A DNA stretch of 64,000 nt from Sphingopyxis sp. FD7 (GCF_003609835.1 NZ_AP017898.1:372001-436000); one strand, 5' to 3'; positions 33,724-41,368 are shown, counted from the first letter of the stretch. Numbers and translations are program-made. The notes: a model not told the origin generated them from the sequence alone.

Positions 33724-34118
33724 CTGGGGGTATCGCCTGTTTTGGGGACAGCCGAAAAATACCCCCAAAATACCCCCAATCCAAATCGCCGTGGGTGGCC
33801 GCAGCGGGTCGCACCGGGACGCCGGCGTACGCAACGGGACGCGAAAAATATTTGATTTTCCTCGAAAAATGTCTGCCAGTGGCCTCAGTGGGCCACCGGT
33901 GGACAATCCGGGATGGTAGCGGAGGAGGCGCTATAACTTTCGTCTCAGGCAATTTCAGAGCGTCTCCAACTACTCTGTAAAATCAGCGATTTATCTTGTA
34001 ACGTGTTCGCGTTCGGTCGCCCTGAATCGCCTGAATTCCCGCTTAAATGTGGGAACGATTGTGGGACCAAATACCCCCGTTTTTGGCGGTATGAATCCCT
34101 GACAGGGACTCGAACCTG
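33724..34118. other. Attachment-site region between two divergent integrase genes
   Basis: This 395-bp gap holds two identical CCCCCAAAATACC-like repeats just upstream of the left integrase (33750-33780), the 16-bp tRNA-Met 3'-end copy (33913-33928), and TGTGGGAAC-type repeats at 34048-34068 that recur near the right end of element B. It also has a T-arm-like 13-mer just before the second integrase (34104-34116). These are probably integrase core and arm sites. Confidence 0.6.
33913..33928. repeat. att copy: 16-bp duplicate of the tRNA-Met 3' end
   Basis: ATGGTAGCGGAGGAGG occurs here and at 53842-53857, where it is the 3' end of the tRNA-Met gene (with the CCA) plus one adjacent base. It marks the junction between element A and element B. 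Confidence 0.75.
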
Positions 34119-35315
34119 ATGGCGCTGACAGTATTGAAAGTGAAGAACGCGAAGCCCGGTCGCCATGTCGATGGCAGGGGCTTGTGCCTGGTCGTAAAGC
34201 CCAGCGGCGCGCGCACTTGGGTGCTGCGGATGCAGTTGAAAGGCCATCGCCGCGACTATGGGCTGGGATCGGCGCATGATGTTTCGCTATCCGATGCCAG
34301 AACAGCGGCAGCAGAATTGCGCCGCCGAGTTCGTGAAGGCTTCGATCCTGTCGCCGAACGGCGTAAGGCGCGCAAGGTCATTCCGACCTTTGAGGCCGCA
34401 ACCCGCACATGCCATGAGACCTTGGGCGACGGGTGGAAGGATGGCCATCATGCCCGGTGGCTGTCTGGTTTCGAGCGGCACCTCTTTCCGCGCATCGGCA
34501 AAAAGCCGGTCGACAAGGTGGACAGCGCCTGCGTCGTCGAGGCGCTTTCCCCGATATGGCTGGAGATACCGGAAACAGCGCGGCGCTTGCTCCAGCGCAT
34601 CGGCGTTGTGCTCGATTTCGCGCATGTGAAAGGCTGGGTGCCGGAAGAGGTCTCGTTGCGGTCGGTGCGCAAAGGCCTGCCACGTCAGAACGACAAGCGC
34701 GGGCACATGGAGGCCATGCCCTATGCCGACGTTCCGGCGCTGATGCAGAAACTTGCCAGCGCCGCCCCGACGACCGGGCGCGACGCCTTGCGCTTCACGA
34801 TCTACAACGCCGTGCGCTCCAACGAGACGCGCCTTGCGGTATGGACCGAGTTCGATCTTGAAAACGCGGTATGGACCATTCCTGCCGAACGGATGAAGGC
34901 AGGCGATACCCACGTCGTGCCGCTTTCGGCACCGGTTGTGGCATTGCTGTGCAAGCGCTGGAATGAGCGGACCAGCGATACAGGCTTGGTCTTTTCAAAC
35001 GACGGCAAGAAGCCGATCAGCGACATGACCATGACCAAGCTTCTGCGCGACGACGGTTTCGCCAGTATCACAGTGCATGGCTTCCGATCTACCTTCACGG
35101 ACTGGGCCGCCGAATGCACCGACTTTCCCAAGGAGGTCGCCGACAAGGCTCTCGCCCACAAGCTGCCCAATAAGGTCGAAGCTGCCTACCGCCGAACCGA
35201 TTTCTTCGAGAAGCGCCGAACCCTGATGAAGCAGTGGGCAGACTATCTGGGCAATCGCACCCCAGCAGCGAACAAGGCGGCAGCCGAGCCTACTTCGGCT
35301 CGCGCTGCCGGATGA
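34119..35315 (+). CDS. int: P4-type tyrosine integrase of element B
   Basis: The 398-residue protein has an arm-binding domain (GRHVDGRGLCLVVKPSGARTWVLRMQL), a core-binding domain and catalytic residues: Arg in NAVRSNETRLAVW, His-x-x-Arg in TVHGFRSTFTDWA and Tyr in VEAAYRRTD. It is only about 190 bp from the att copy at 33913. It is unlike the first integrase in sequence, which supports two independent elements. A small AlpA-like gene overlaps its 3' end on the other strand. Confidence 0.9.
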   Translation: MALTVLKVKNAKPGRHVDGRGLCLVVKPSGARTWVLRMQLKGHRRDYGLGSAHDVSLSDARTAAAELRRRVREGFDPVAERRKARKVIPTFEAATRTCHETLGDGWKDGHHARWLSGFERHLFPRIGKKPVDKVDSACVVEALSPIWLEIPETARRLLQRIGVVLDFAHVKGWVPEEVSLRSVRKGLPRQNDKRGHMEAMPYADVPALMQKLASAAPTTGRDALRFTIYNAVRSNETRLAVWTEFDLENAVWTIPAERMKAGDTHVVPLSAPVVALLCKRWNERTSDTGLVFSNDGKKPISDMTMTKLLRDDGFASITVHGFRSTFTDWAAECTDFPKEVADKALAHKLPNKVEAAYRRTDFFEKRRTLMKQWADYLGNRTPAANKAAAEPTSARAAG

Positions 35316-35484
35316 CCAGTTCGTGCAGACTGGCAGTGGTGATACGGGTCGATTTGCCGAGCTTGACGACCTCAATCTCGCCCGACGCAATCAGTTCGTA
35401 GAGCTTGGTGCGGCCGACGCCGATCATGCGCGCAGCGTCATTGACCTTCACGCAGATCGGCTCGACCGGGGGCGGAATTTTCAC
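35290..35484 (-). CDS. Excisionase-like HTH_17 protein
   Basis: This 64-residue protein is a winged-helix of the MerR/excisionase type (VNDAARMIGVGRTKLYELIASGEIEVVKLGKSTRITTASLHEL). It starts with GTG, overlapping the TGA of the AlpA-like gene (GTGA at 35481-35484). The last codons overlap the integrase 3' end on the other strand. Its likely role is recombination directionality for the element B integrase. Confidence 0.75.
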   Translation of the reverse strand: MKIPPPVEPICVKVNDAARMIGVGRTKLYELIASGEIEVVKLGKSTRITTASLHELVIRQREPK

Positions 35485-35687
35485 TGTGCCGCGCTCTCAT
35501 TCCGATATGATACCGGATCTTCGATCCAGCGATTTACGTCGGATTCCCGCCAGCCCGCACCGTGAACGCTAATTTTCACCTGCGACGGAAAAGTTCCCTC
35601 GGCGATCTTGCGATACATGGTGGATCGGGAAAGGCCGGTCCGTGCAAGAACGGTCTTGAGGCGGATTATCTTGTCAGAGTTGGACAT
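35481..35687 (-). CDS. AlpA-family transcriptional activator/excisionase-like protein
   Basis: The 68-residue protein is a typical AlpA: KIIRLKTVLARTGLSRSTMYRKIAEGTFPSQVKISVHGAGWRESDVNRWIEDP. AlpA proteins activate integrase or excisionase genes in P4-type islands. It is translationally coupled to the excisionase-like gene. ATG 35687 gives the normal AlpA length; an extension upstream to 35762 is not supported. Confidence 0.85.
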   Translation of the reverse strand: MSNSDKIIRLKTVLARTGLSRSTMYRKIAEGTFPSQVKISVHGAGWRESDVNRWIEDPVSYRNESAAQ

Positions 35688-36174
35688 GGGACGTGCTTCC
35701 ATTTGTTGGCAGTTACTGGTGCCCCCTGATCCAAGAATTTCGCCATGAGGCATCCAGCGCAACAGAATTCGCAGTTCCTGATACGGTCATCGTAGAAGCG
35801 GATAGAATAACTTGCGGAAGGATAGACACGGATACGTAAAAGCAGAGAATACAACGGACGCAAACACCGGGTGCCCTGAGGCGGCATTTGTGTCACGTGA
35901 TCTAGGCAAACACGGAGATACGTCGGGAAATATGCGCACCAGCGGCGGATATTTGCGCCATACGTGACGATGTCTGCGTGCGAATCGGAGCCCTCTTGCT
36001 CATGCGAAATAGGTCAACGCTGGCTCACAGAATTTCGTGGGGGCATTGCGCATGTCATGCTGTCAGTGGTGCGCAACCGATCCAACCGCACGGGCATGAG
36101 GGTACCCCCCTCTAAGCCACAGCCCTTGTCACAACAACCTTGACACAGAAATCCATTTGATTAGGACTCCTAAC
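35688..36174. other. Intergenic stretch, promoters only, no gene seen
   Basis: About 490 bp between the AlpA-like gene and the MarR gene. Only short frames without ribosome sites are present. A TCACGTGA palindrome lies near 35890. A TTGACA at 36140-36145 may be the -35 of the MarR promoter. Confidence 0.45.
36161..36173. promoter_or_regulatory. MarR operator at the marR-type gene start
   Basis: TTAGGACTCCTAA is a perfect 6+1+6 palindrome ending two bases before the ATG at 36175. A near-identical site lies at 36809-36821. Both overlap the ribosome-binding position, so binding would block transcription or translation start. Confidence 0.6.
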
Positions 36175-36753
36175 ATGATTCGTGACCAGCTCATCTATGG
36201 CCTCAGCCGTCTGGCCGCCCTGGCTCGCCAGAAGGACTGGCAGACCGGCGAAGGCGCTGGACTGACTCCCACCCAGGGGGATGCGCTAAGGTTGTTGGCC
36301 GACCGTCCGGAGGGTTTGCGCCTGAAGGACCTTGCCGCACAGCTCAGTGTGCGCTCGTCAACTGCCAGCGATGCTGTCTCGGCTCTCGCCAGCAAACACC
36401 TTGTGGAACGCAGGCCCGACCCTGATCATGGCCGGGCAATCCGGGTGTCCTTGTCTCTGGAGGGCCGCGCCCTGCTTGGCCAGCTTCCGGACGGCTTTGA
36501 AGACATTGTCAGTCTGCTGAGCGACGGCAATGCCGAAAGCCTGCATAGCATAGTCATGCGAACCATCGCGCAACTGCAACGGTCCGGACGCATTGCGCCC
36601 CAGCGCATGTGCCTGACCTGCCGGTATTTTGTGTCCGATACGAGCACGACCGAGTCAGGCGAGCATTATTGCCGATTGATCAAGGCGCCGCTTCGCCAAT
36701 CCGATTTGCGCCTCAATTGTCCTGAGCACGAGGAGGCCTCCTCCTCAGCCTAG
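36175..36753 (+). CDS. MarR-family regulator with a C-terminal four-cysteine site
   Basis: The 192-residue protein has a MarR winged helix (residues about 20-115: LTPTQGDALRLLADRPEGLRLKDLAAQLSVRSSTASDAVSALASKHLVERR). It adds an extra tail with Cys146, Cys149, Cys166 and Cys182 (CLTCRYFV, HYCRLIK, NCPEHE), probably a metal or redox-sensing site. It sits upstream of a redox/haem operon. Palindromic TTAGGACTCCTAA-type operators lie before this gene and before the operon, indicating autoregulation and control of the operon. The start is ATG 36175. Confidence 0.8.
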   Translation: MIRDQLIYGLSRLAALARQKDWQTGEGAGLTPTQGDALRLLADRPEGLRLKDLAAQLSVRSSTASDAVSALASKHLVERRPDPDHGRAIRVSLSLEGRALLGQLPDGFEDIVSLLSDGNAESLHSIVMRTIAQLQRSGRIAPQRMCLTCRYFVSDTSTTESGEHYCRLIKAPLRQSDLRLNCPEHEEASSSA

Positions 36754-36808
36754 ATGCCCTCGGGTCGCACCGGGGTAACGCGCACAGCGTCTTCTGTGCC
36801 TTTGAATG

Positions 36809-36821
36809 TTAGGAGTCCTAT
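36809..36821. promoter_or_regulatory. MarR operator before the redox/haem operon
   Basis: TTAGGAGTCCTAT differs from a perfect palindrome only at the last base and matches the site before the MarR gene. AGGAG in it also serves as ribosome site for the ATG at 36823. Confidence 0.6.
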
Positions 36822-36822
36822 T

Positions 36823-37068
36823 ATGAAGTCCAAGGCCATTTTCTATCACGCCGGTTGCGGCGTCTGCGTCGCTGCCGAACAGGCATTGGGGCAGGCGCTC
36901 GATCCGGCGCGCTACGACGTCGAGATCGTCGACTTCAATTCCGCACCGGACCGGGTCGGCGAAGCTGAAGCTGCCGGTGTGCAATCGGTTCCGGCCTATG
37001 TCATCGACGGCCAAGCGTTCCACATCAACTTCGGTGCCTCGATGGCGGCGGTCAAAGGAGAGGAATGA
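36823..37068 (+). CDS. Small thioredoxin-fold protein (CxxC)
   Basis: The 81-residue protein MKSKAIFYHAGCGVCVAAEQ has a glutaredoxin/thioredoxin-like fold with a CGVC active site and a cis-Pro region (GVQSVPAYVIDGQAFHINFGASM). It is a likely disulphide reductase or thiol carrier for the operon. It starts immediately after the MarR operator, and its stop overlaps the next start (ATGA), so it is the first gene of a coupled operon. Confidence 0.75.
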   Translation: MKSKAIFYHAGCGVCVAAEQALGQALDPARYDVEIVDFNSAPDRVGEAEAAGVQSVPAYVIDGQAFHINFGASMAAVKGEE

Positions 37069-37859
37069 TGCGCGCTCCAGCCATCGTCGCGGCCGCGCTG
37101 GCCCTGGCCGCACCGGCGGTACAGGCTCACGTTGGCCGCCCCCATTCCCAGGTTCCGGCCAACGAGCGGATCCCGCCCTCGCACGAACACACCGGCGGGA
37201 TCCGTCCAGCAGCAGACCCGGCTGTCCAAGCTCCGTTCGATATCGTCCACGCGAAAATCAGGACCGAGGGCAATGTGGCCATTTTCCATATGGCTGTTTC
37301 CGGAAGAGCTGGAGTTACGCGCCCCACCGCTACCGGGCGGTTCGAGGGATCGAGCGTCTTCTCCTACGTCTGGCCAACGACGATCGACCCCTACGAGGTC
37401 GGCTTCGAACGCGGTGCTGGCATTCTTGCACTGGCGGTGACCTCCCACCCTGATTTCGACGACACACCGTTGTTCGATGAGACGAGGGATGGAGATCTGG
37501 CCAACGATGGCAGCGAATGGCACATGCACTGGGTGGTGCTCGGGCCGGACGAAGCCTGCGGAGCCAATGGCCTCAAAGTCAAGGACATTCCTGCAGGCAC
37601 CAGTCCGCGTCTTCCCATGACCTGGCCGGGCGCCCCAATCCTGCTCGACAGTCCTGGCTGGCAACCGAACCTCACTCAGGAAACGGTTGAAGTCAGAGTG
37701 CCGTTCGGTGACATCTCGATCGTGCAGACCGCCGGGTTTGATGGCGTGACGGCCGGATTGCGCGTTAACGAAAGCGCACATTCGCCGCTGCTGTGCGTGG
37801 CCAACGTGTTCAAAGTTGCCTCGGGCGATCTGAGCCTGCCCGGCAGGGTAAACCAATAG
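37068..37859 (+). CDS. Secreted protein with metal-like His motif, unknown family
   Basis: This 263-residue protein has a signal peptide (RAPAIVAAALALAAPAVQAHVG) and a mature domain with an HMHW motif (SEWHMHWVVLGPDEACG) and regular beta-strands. It is translated by coupling to the thioredoxin-like gene (ATGA at 37065-37068). It may bind haem or metal in the periplasm, given its neighbours, but I do not recognise a family. The second ATG (MRAP, 37068) fits the signal peptide; the first ATG is three bases upstream. Confidence 0.6.
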   Translation: MRAPAIVAAALALAAPAVQAHVGRPHSQVPANERIPPSHEHTGGIRPAADPAVQAPFDIVHAKIRTEGNVAIFHMAVSGRAGVTRPTATGRFEGSSVFSYVWPTTIDPYEVGFERGAGILALAVTSHPDFDDTPLFDETRDGDLANDGSEWHMHWVVLGPDEACGANGLKVKDIPAGTSPRLPMTWPGAPILLDSPGWQPNLTQETVEVRVPFGDISIVQTAGFDGVTAGLRVNESAHSPLLCVANVFKVASGDLSLPGRVNQ

Positions 37860-37946
37860 AAGTCCCTGATGGAAACCAGAGCCAGGCAGGCTCTGTCGGC
37901 GGGTCCGGCTTAGGCCGGACCCAATCCAGATTGCGGAGGCCTAACG

Positions 37947-38180
37947 ATGCAAAAACCGGCTGACATCGCGTCACTCCTGACGACTAACCCGGACGAAGGC
38001 TTTGCCCTCGCCATCAAATTGTCGCGCCTTGCGGTGAAGCTGACGCAGCCCGACGCGGAAATCCGCGCCAGTTTGCGCAGCGCGTATGAGCAGGACGCAA
38101 TGGCGCTCGTCGCTGTTTCCCATGTCGTGGCAACGCATTTTGCCACGATTGCCGCAGCCAATGATTATTGGAAAGGGTGA
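37947..38180 (+). CDS. Hexameric tyrosine-coordinated haem protein (HTHP)
   Basis: The 77-residue helical protein matches the HTHP family end to end: LLTTNPDEGFALAIKLSRLAVKLTQPD, ASLRSAYEQDAMALVAVSHVVATHF and the terminal IAAANDYWKG. Tyr47 in AYEQD is the expected haem ligand. HTHPs form hexamers with one haem per subunit and have low catalase/peroxidase-type activity. It sits in the MarR-controlled operon between the secreted protein and the redoxin gene. Confidence 0.85.
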   Translation: MQKPADIASLLTTNPDEGFALAIKLSRLAVKLTQPDAEIRASLRSAYEQDAMALVAVSHVVATHFATIAAANDYWKG

Positions 38181-38185
38181 AGATC

Positions 38186-38716
38186 ATGAATGCCGTACCG
38201 GCCCAGCCTTGGGCGACTACCCGATGGTTCAACAGTGAACCGCTGACCCTGGAGGATTTGCGGGGATGCGTCATCGTCCTCGGTACGTTTCAGATGCTGT
38301 GCCCGGGCTGCGTTACCAACGGCCTGCCGCAGCTCCAGCGAATCGAGCAGACGTTCAATCGCAGCGATGTCGCGGTTATAGGCTTGCATACCGTGTTCGA
38401 GCATCATGCAGCGATGACGCCGACTTCGCTCGAAGCCTTTCTGCTTGAGTACAGGATTGGCTTTCCGGTCGGGGTCGATGCGCATGACAACCCGGCCAGC
38501 GCCCCTATCACCATGACGCGTTATGAATTGCGCGGCACCCCGTCGCTGGTACTGATCGATCGCGCTGGTATGATCCGCTTTCGCGGGTTTGGTCACGAAC
38601 CCGATCTGGCCCTGGGTGCCCGCATTGCGCAGTTGATTGCGCAGCCGGATATCGGCGTTACCACTGCGGCAGTATCCGGCGCTGCAGTCTGCGTGCCCGG
38701 AAAGGGATGCGATTAA
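38186..38716 (+). CDS. Thioredoxin/AhpC-TSA-like redoxin with CPGC motif
   Basis: This 176-residue protein has a redoxin domain: FQMLCPGCVTNGLPQLQRIEQTF carries the active-site CPGC; RYELRGTPSLVLIDRAGMIRFRGFGH provides the cis-Pro strand and the rest of the fold. A C-terminal CVPGKGC pair is extra. It may reduce peroxide or a disulphide with the operon's other proteins. The ATG at 38186 is 5 bp after the HTHP stop. Confidence 0.75.
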   Translation: MNAVPAQPWATTRWFNSEPLTLEDLRGCVIVLGTFQMLCPGCVTNGLPQLQRIEQTFNRSDVAVIGLHTVFEHHAAMTPTSLEAFLLEYRIGFPVGVDAHDNPASAPITMTRYELRGTPSLVLIDRAGMIRFRGFGHEPDLALGARIAQLIAQPDIGVTTAAVSGAAVCVPGKGCD

Positions 38717-38728
38717 CGCCAGGATACT

Positions 38729-39460
38729 TTGTCATCGCCGGATTCGACCACTTTGACTGACAATTTGCGTGACATGGTTGCCCGTTTCCGATCGGTCGGC
38801 TGGGCTTCCGCCGCTCAGAAGGCGACGTGCCAACTACTCGGACCGTTCGATCAAGAAGCCTGGTCCAGATTTGCAGAGAGTTGGGATCGGCTGGAATCCG
38901 ACACCTATATGGCCGACGGTGGACGCTACCGCCTTCGGCGTCACGCTGTCTTGCGTTTGTCCGAAGGCCGTCTGGTTCCGCTTGCCCCGCAGGCGCATTT
39001 TCAAAGCCGGGACCACAATCCGCTCAACGGCGGGATAGCGCGCTGGTTTGCTCAGGTGGAGCGGGCCACGCTTGAAAATCCAGTCTTTGCCGACCTGCTC
39101 AACCTCTGCCTTGCTGTCTTCGAAACGGGTACTACGACTCTCGAAATCGATGTGCATCAGTTCCGCATAGAAGCTGGTCTGTCCGCCGGACATCCGACTC
39201 CGGAGGGCATGCACCGTGACGGGGTTGATTGGGTCGGAATTTTCCTTGTCGAACGCAAGAACGTCGAGGCCGGAACCACGCAAATCTGCGTCGATGGCTT
39301 GGTTGATCCGGCTGAGTTCACTCTGGTCGAGCCGCTCGATGCAGTATTCATCAATGACAACCGCGTCTTGCATGGCGTCACGCCAATCACGGCGCAAGAC
39401 GCGCAATCGACAGGTCACCGCGATGTGTTGGTTCTGACCTTCCGGACAGTGGCAGTATAG
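38729..39460 (+). CDS. 2OG-Fe dioxygenase family protein
   Basis: The 243-residue protein resembles the 2OG-Fe dioxygenase family (PF10014 type): HRDGVDWVGIFLVERKNVEAG gives the HxD, and NRVLHGVTPITAQD the distal His, with Arg in TGHRDVLVLTFR. These enzymes oxidise small molecules with Fe(II) and 2-oxoglutarate; some act on amino acids. It is the last gene of the MarR-controlled set. The TTG start (38729) is 12 bp after the redoxin stop; an internal ATG (MVARFRSV) is the alternative. Confidence 0.7.
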   Translation: MSSPDSTTLTDNLRDMVARFRSVGWASAAQKATCQLLGPFDQEAWSRFAESWDRLESDTYMADGGRYRLRRHAVLRLSEGRLVPLAPQAHFQSRDHNPLNGGIARWFAQVERATLENPVFADLLNLCLAVFETGTTTLEIDVHQFRIEAGLSAGHPTPEGMHRDGVDWVGIFLVERKNVEAGTTQICVDGLVDPAEFTLVEPLDAVFINDNRVLHGVTPITAQDAQSTGHRDVLVLTFRTVAV

Positions 39461-39466
39461 TTTCGC

Positions 39467-39760
39467 TCAAACGCGGTGGAAGGCTATCGACAACCGCACA
39501 GGACCTACGAGTTCCAGATGATGCTGCTCACGCGGCGGAACGACAAACTCGTCGCCCGCGACAAGTTTGCAGCGATCGCACTCCTTGTCGTCCCAAACAA
39601 ACATGATCGCACCCGCCTCGACAGCAAGGACAGCCCAGACATCTGGCTTAAGGCGGTGCTCTGCCAGTAGGCCGCGCGGAATAGATACCTCATTGAAAGG
39701 GCCGAGATGGCGGTAGCAGTTCGTACCAGGCGGTAACCTGACGAGAGGGCTTGCTTTCAT
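39467..39760 (-). CDS. DUF1971 (cupin-like) protein
   Basis: The 97-residue protein is a small cupin of the DUF1971 type: WAVLAVEAGAIMFVWDDKE and the GDEFVVPPREQHHLELVGPVRLSIAFHRV end are characteristic. Such domains accompany TehB in tellurite resistance and NO-response genes. Its ATG overlaps the stop of the membrane-protein gene (TGATG). It is last in the NsrR-divergent operon and converges on the dioxygenase gene. Confidence 0.8.
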   Translation of the reverse strand: MKASPLVRLPPGTNCYRHLGPFNEVSIPRGLLAEHRLKPDVWAVLAVEAGAIMFVWDDKECDRCKLVAGDEFVVPPREQHHLELVGPVRLSIAFHRV

Positions 39761-40212
39761 CAGAATACGATGGCGCGGATGATCACGACCGCAAAGCCGA
39801 ACAGCGCGAGACATATCGGGATAACAAGCACCTGTCCAAACACGGCCTTCATCGACATTGGCCCGGTGTAGGTCTGGAGCGGTGCCACGCCGCGTGCGAA
39901 ATCGGACCTACGCCTGGACGGCTTGAGGCCCACCAAAATGCTGGCGGCTGCGAAGTATATGACGGTGTAGCCGATGCTGACGATGATCGCGAAGAGTGCA
40001 TGCAGGTCATTGCCAGTTGCAAGGATCATGCACACGAAGAAGACCCCATATCCGGCAAACATCACAGCCCAGATCCAGGCCGGAAACTCCATGTCGGAAT
40101 GTTCCGGCTGGGCCGGGCCGGAGGGCTCGGAGGAGGTGTTCGAGCAGTCCAGTGGTTGCTTAGCCGCGCCCGGGCCCTCTGAGAGTGCGGCAACGCTGTT
40201 TTCGTCAAGCAT
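39760..40212 (-). CDS. Three-helix inner-membrane protein
   Basis: A 150-residue protein with a soluble N-terminal 40 residues and three predicted membrane helices (AWIWAVMFAGYGVFFVCMILA, HALFAIIVSIGYTVIYFAAASI, VFGQVLVIPICLALFGFAVVII). No catalytic motif is visible. It overlaps the trHb gene by 8 bp and the DUF1971 gene by one base, so it is part of the NsrR-regulated operon and may take part in NO handling or transport. I do not recognise a named family. Confidence 0.65.
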   Translation of the reverse strand: MLDENSVAALSEGPGAAKQPLDCSNTSSEPSGPAQPEHSDMEFPAWIWAVMFAGYGVFFVCMILATGNDLHALFAIIVSIGYTVIYFAAASILVGLKPSRRRSDFARGVAPLQTYTGPMSMKAVFGQVLVIPICLALFGFAVVIIRAIVF

Positions 40213-40666
40213 CGGTCAATCCCTTCATGGCTTTGATGTCGCGCCGCCCATCTCGGTGAATGCGAATGCCGGTAAGCAGACTGTCGGCGATCATTCGCGC
40301 CCGGCTGCCTATGAGGTTGCTGGCGGCTTCGTCGCGTTCGATCTCGAGCAGGGTCTGATCGAACAGCGCAAGCCAGTGCTCGAACTCCGCGCTCTCAATG
40401 CCGGGGATCGCGATGTGTTTGAGCATCGGGTTCCCGGAAAATTCGCCGCTTTGATGCAAAACTGAACGCCAGAAGGCCTTCATCCGTGCAAGGTGATCCG
40501 GCCAGTTCGCAATCCGCGCAGCAAAGATTGGTCCGAGAAGTTCGTCATCACGAACCTTGCCATAGAAGCGCTCGACCAACCCATCGATGAAGTCGCTATC
40601 GATGCCCATCGCTTCCGCCGAGCGGAGCCGCTCTGCGCGCACGGACTTTGCGTGATTGATTGACAT
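40205..40666 (-). CDS. Group III truncated haemoglobin
   Basis: The 153-residue protein has the truncated-haemoglobin layout: FIDGLVERFYGKVRDDELLGPIF with the B/C-helix Phe-Tyr (FYGKVR), then WPDHLARMKAFWRSVLHQSGEFSGNPMLKHIAI with the proximal His and group III-specific SGEFSGNPMLKH. Group III haemoglobins bind NO, O2 or H2O2, and are often NO-protective. It is first of an operon divergent from nsrR, with an NsrR-like palindrome (40686-40706) right upstream, which supports a role in NO detoxification. Confidence 0.85.
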   Translation of the reverse strand: MSINHAKSVRAERLRSAEAMGIDSDFIDGLVERFYGKVRDDELLGPIFAARIANWPDHLARMKAFWRSVLHQSGEFSGNPMLKHIAIPGIESAEFEHWLALFDQTLLEIERDEAASNLIGSRARMIADSLLTGIRIHRDGRRDIKAMKGLTDA

Positions 40667-40685
40667 TCTGCAGGCCCCGACTTAA

Positions 40686-40706
40686 AGTGGTATTTTATAT
40701 ACTACT
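40686..40706. promoter_or_regulatory. NsrR-type operator before the trHb gene
   Basis: A 21-bp near-palindrome (AGTGGTATTT ... ATACTACT) lies 20-40 bp upstream of the trHb start. An inverted AAAGTGGTAT/ATACCACTTT pair joins it to 40739-40748, just upstream of nsrR. This fits the AT-rich dyads bound by NsrR. Confidence 0.55.
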
Positions 40707-40749
40707 AATCTGTGGTTGCGGTTTAAGCAACATCCAATATACCACTTTT

Positions 40750-41211
40750 ATGAGACTGAGCCTGCATACTGACTACGCGCTGCGCGTGCTGATGTACCTG
40801 GCGACGACCGATGAGCTTGCTTCAGTCGACCGTATCGCGGACGCCTTCGGCATTTCCCGGAACCATTTGATGAAGGTTGCAAAGCACCTTGCGGATGGCG
40901 GCTATATCGAAGCCAAGCGTGGTCGCGGCGGCGGTCTGGCGCTCGCAATGCCGAAAAGCGAGATCAGTGTGGGGCAAGTCGTGCGCTCGATGGAATCGCT
41001 GTCCGGTTTTGTCGAATGTTTTACGCCTGAGACCAACAAATGCCCCATTGCCGGTGCGTGCGGACTGCAGGGCGCGCTCAGCCTCGCGGTCGGCGATTTC
41101 CTGAAACGTCTGGATGGATATAGCCTGCAGGATCTGGTGCCCGACCGAGATCGGTTTGAGGCAAAATTGCGCGGACTTCCAGTCCCAAAGGGCAATGCCA
41201 ACTTGGCCTGA
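40750..41211 (+). CDS. nsrR: Rrf2-family NO-sensing repressor NsrR
   Basis: The 153-residue protein has the Rrf2 winged helix (MRLSLHTDYALRVLMYLATTD...GISRNHLMKVAKHLADGGYIEAKRGRGGGLALA) and the three-cysteine iron-sulphur motif of NsrR: Cys in ECFTPETNKCPIAGACGL. NsrR represses NO-stress genes until NO destroys its cluster. It is divergent from the trHb/DUF1971 operon, with palindromic sites between. The start is ATG 40750. Confidence 0.85.
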   Translation: MRLSLHTDYALRVLMYLATTDELASVDRIADAFGISRNHLMKVAKHLADGGYIEAKRGRGGGLALAMPKSEISVGQVVRSMESLSGFVECFTPETNKCPIAGACGLQGALSLAVGDFLKRLDGYSLQDLVPDRDRFEAKLRGLPVPKGNANLA

Positions 41212-41339
41212 GCGAGCCAATGTTGGCTATCCCGATGCAGGCAACCGCCCCTTCGACTGTCATCATTTACTCTGCGGCCGCCCCGCCCCTTGCGCCGATC
41301 ATTCTGCAGCAGAGCTGAAACCGCAAGCACGGGCGCTCT

Positions 41340-41368
41340 GTTTCAAAAATATGCCGCAATTTTGAAAC
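41340..41368. repeat. Inverted repeat upstream of the TonB receptor
   Basis: GTTTCAAAA (41340-41348) and TTTTGAAAC (41360-41368) form a perfect 9-bp dyad with an 11-bp centre in the 255-bp gap before the receptor gene. It is a plausible regulator binding site; no transcription factor can be named from the sequence. Confidence 0.45.

Larger units (their letters stand above)
1..33928. mobile_element. Element A: integrative conjugative/mobilizable element, left end outside the window
   Basis: The block contains a relaxase, TraF-type peptidase, lytic transglycosylase, ParB-like protein, ArdC, DUF736 and DUF2958 genes, which are familiar parts of proteobacterial integrative conjugative elements. 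A P4-type integrase (32398-33723) lies about 190 bp from a 16-bp copy of the tRNA-Met 3' end (33913-33928), which I take as the right attachment site. The left end and the mating-pore genes are not visible, so I cannot say whether the element is self-transmissible. Cargo sits at 1-4000 and 21200-32200. Confidence 0.75.

Noticed and set aside
34104..34116. A complete second tRNA gene before the integrase
   Set aside because: Only a T-arm-like stretch exists; no acceptor stem, D-arm or anticodon arm can be built around it.
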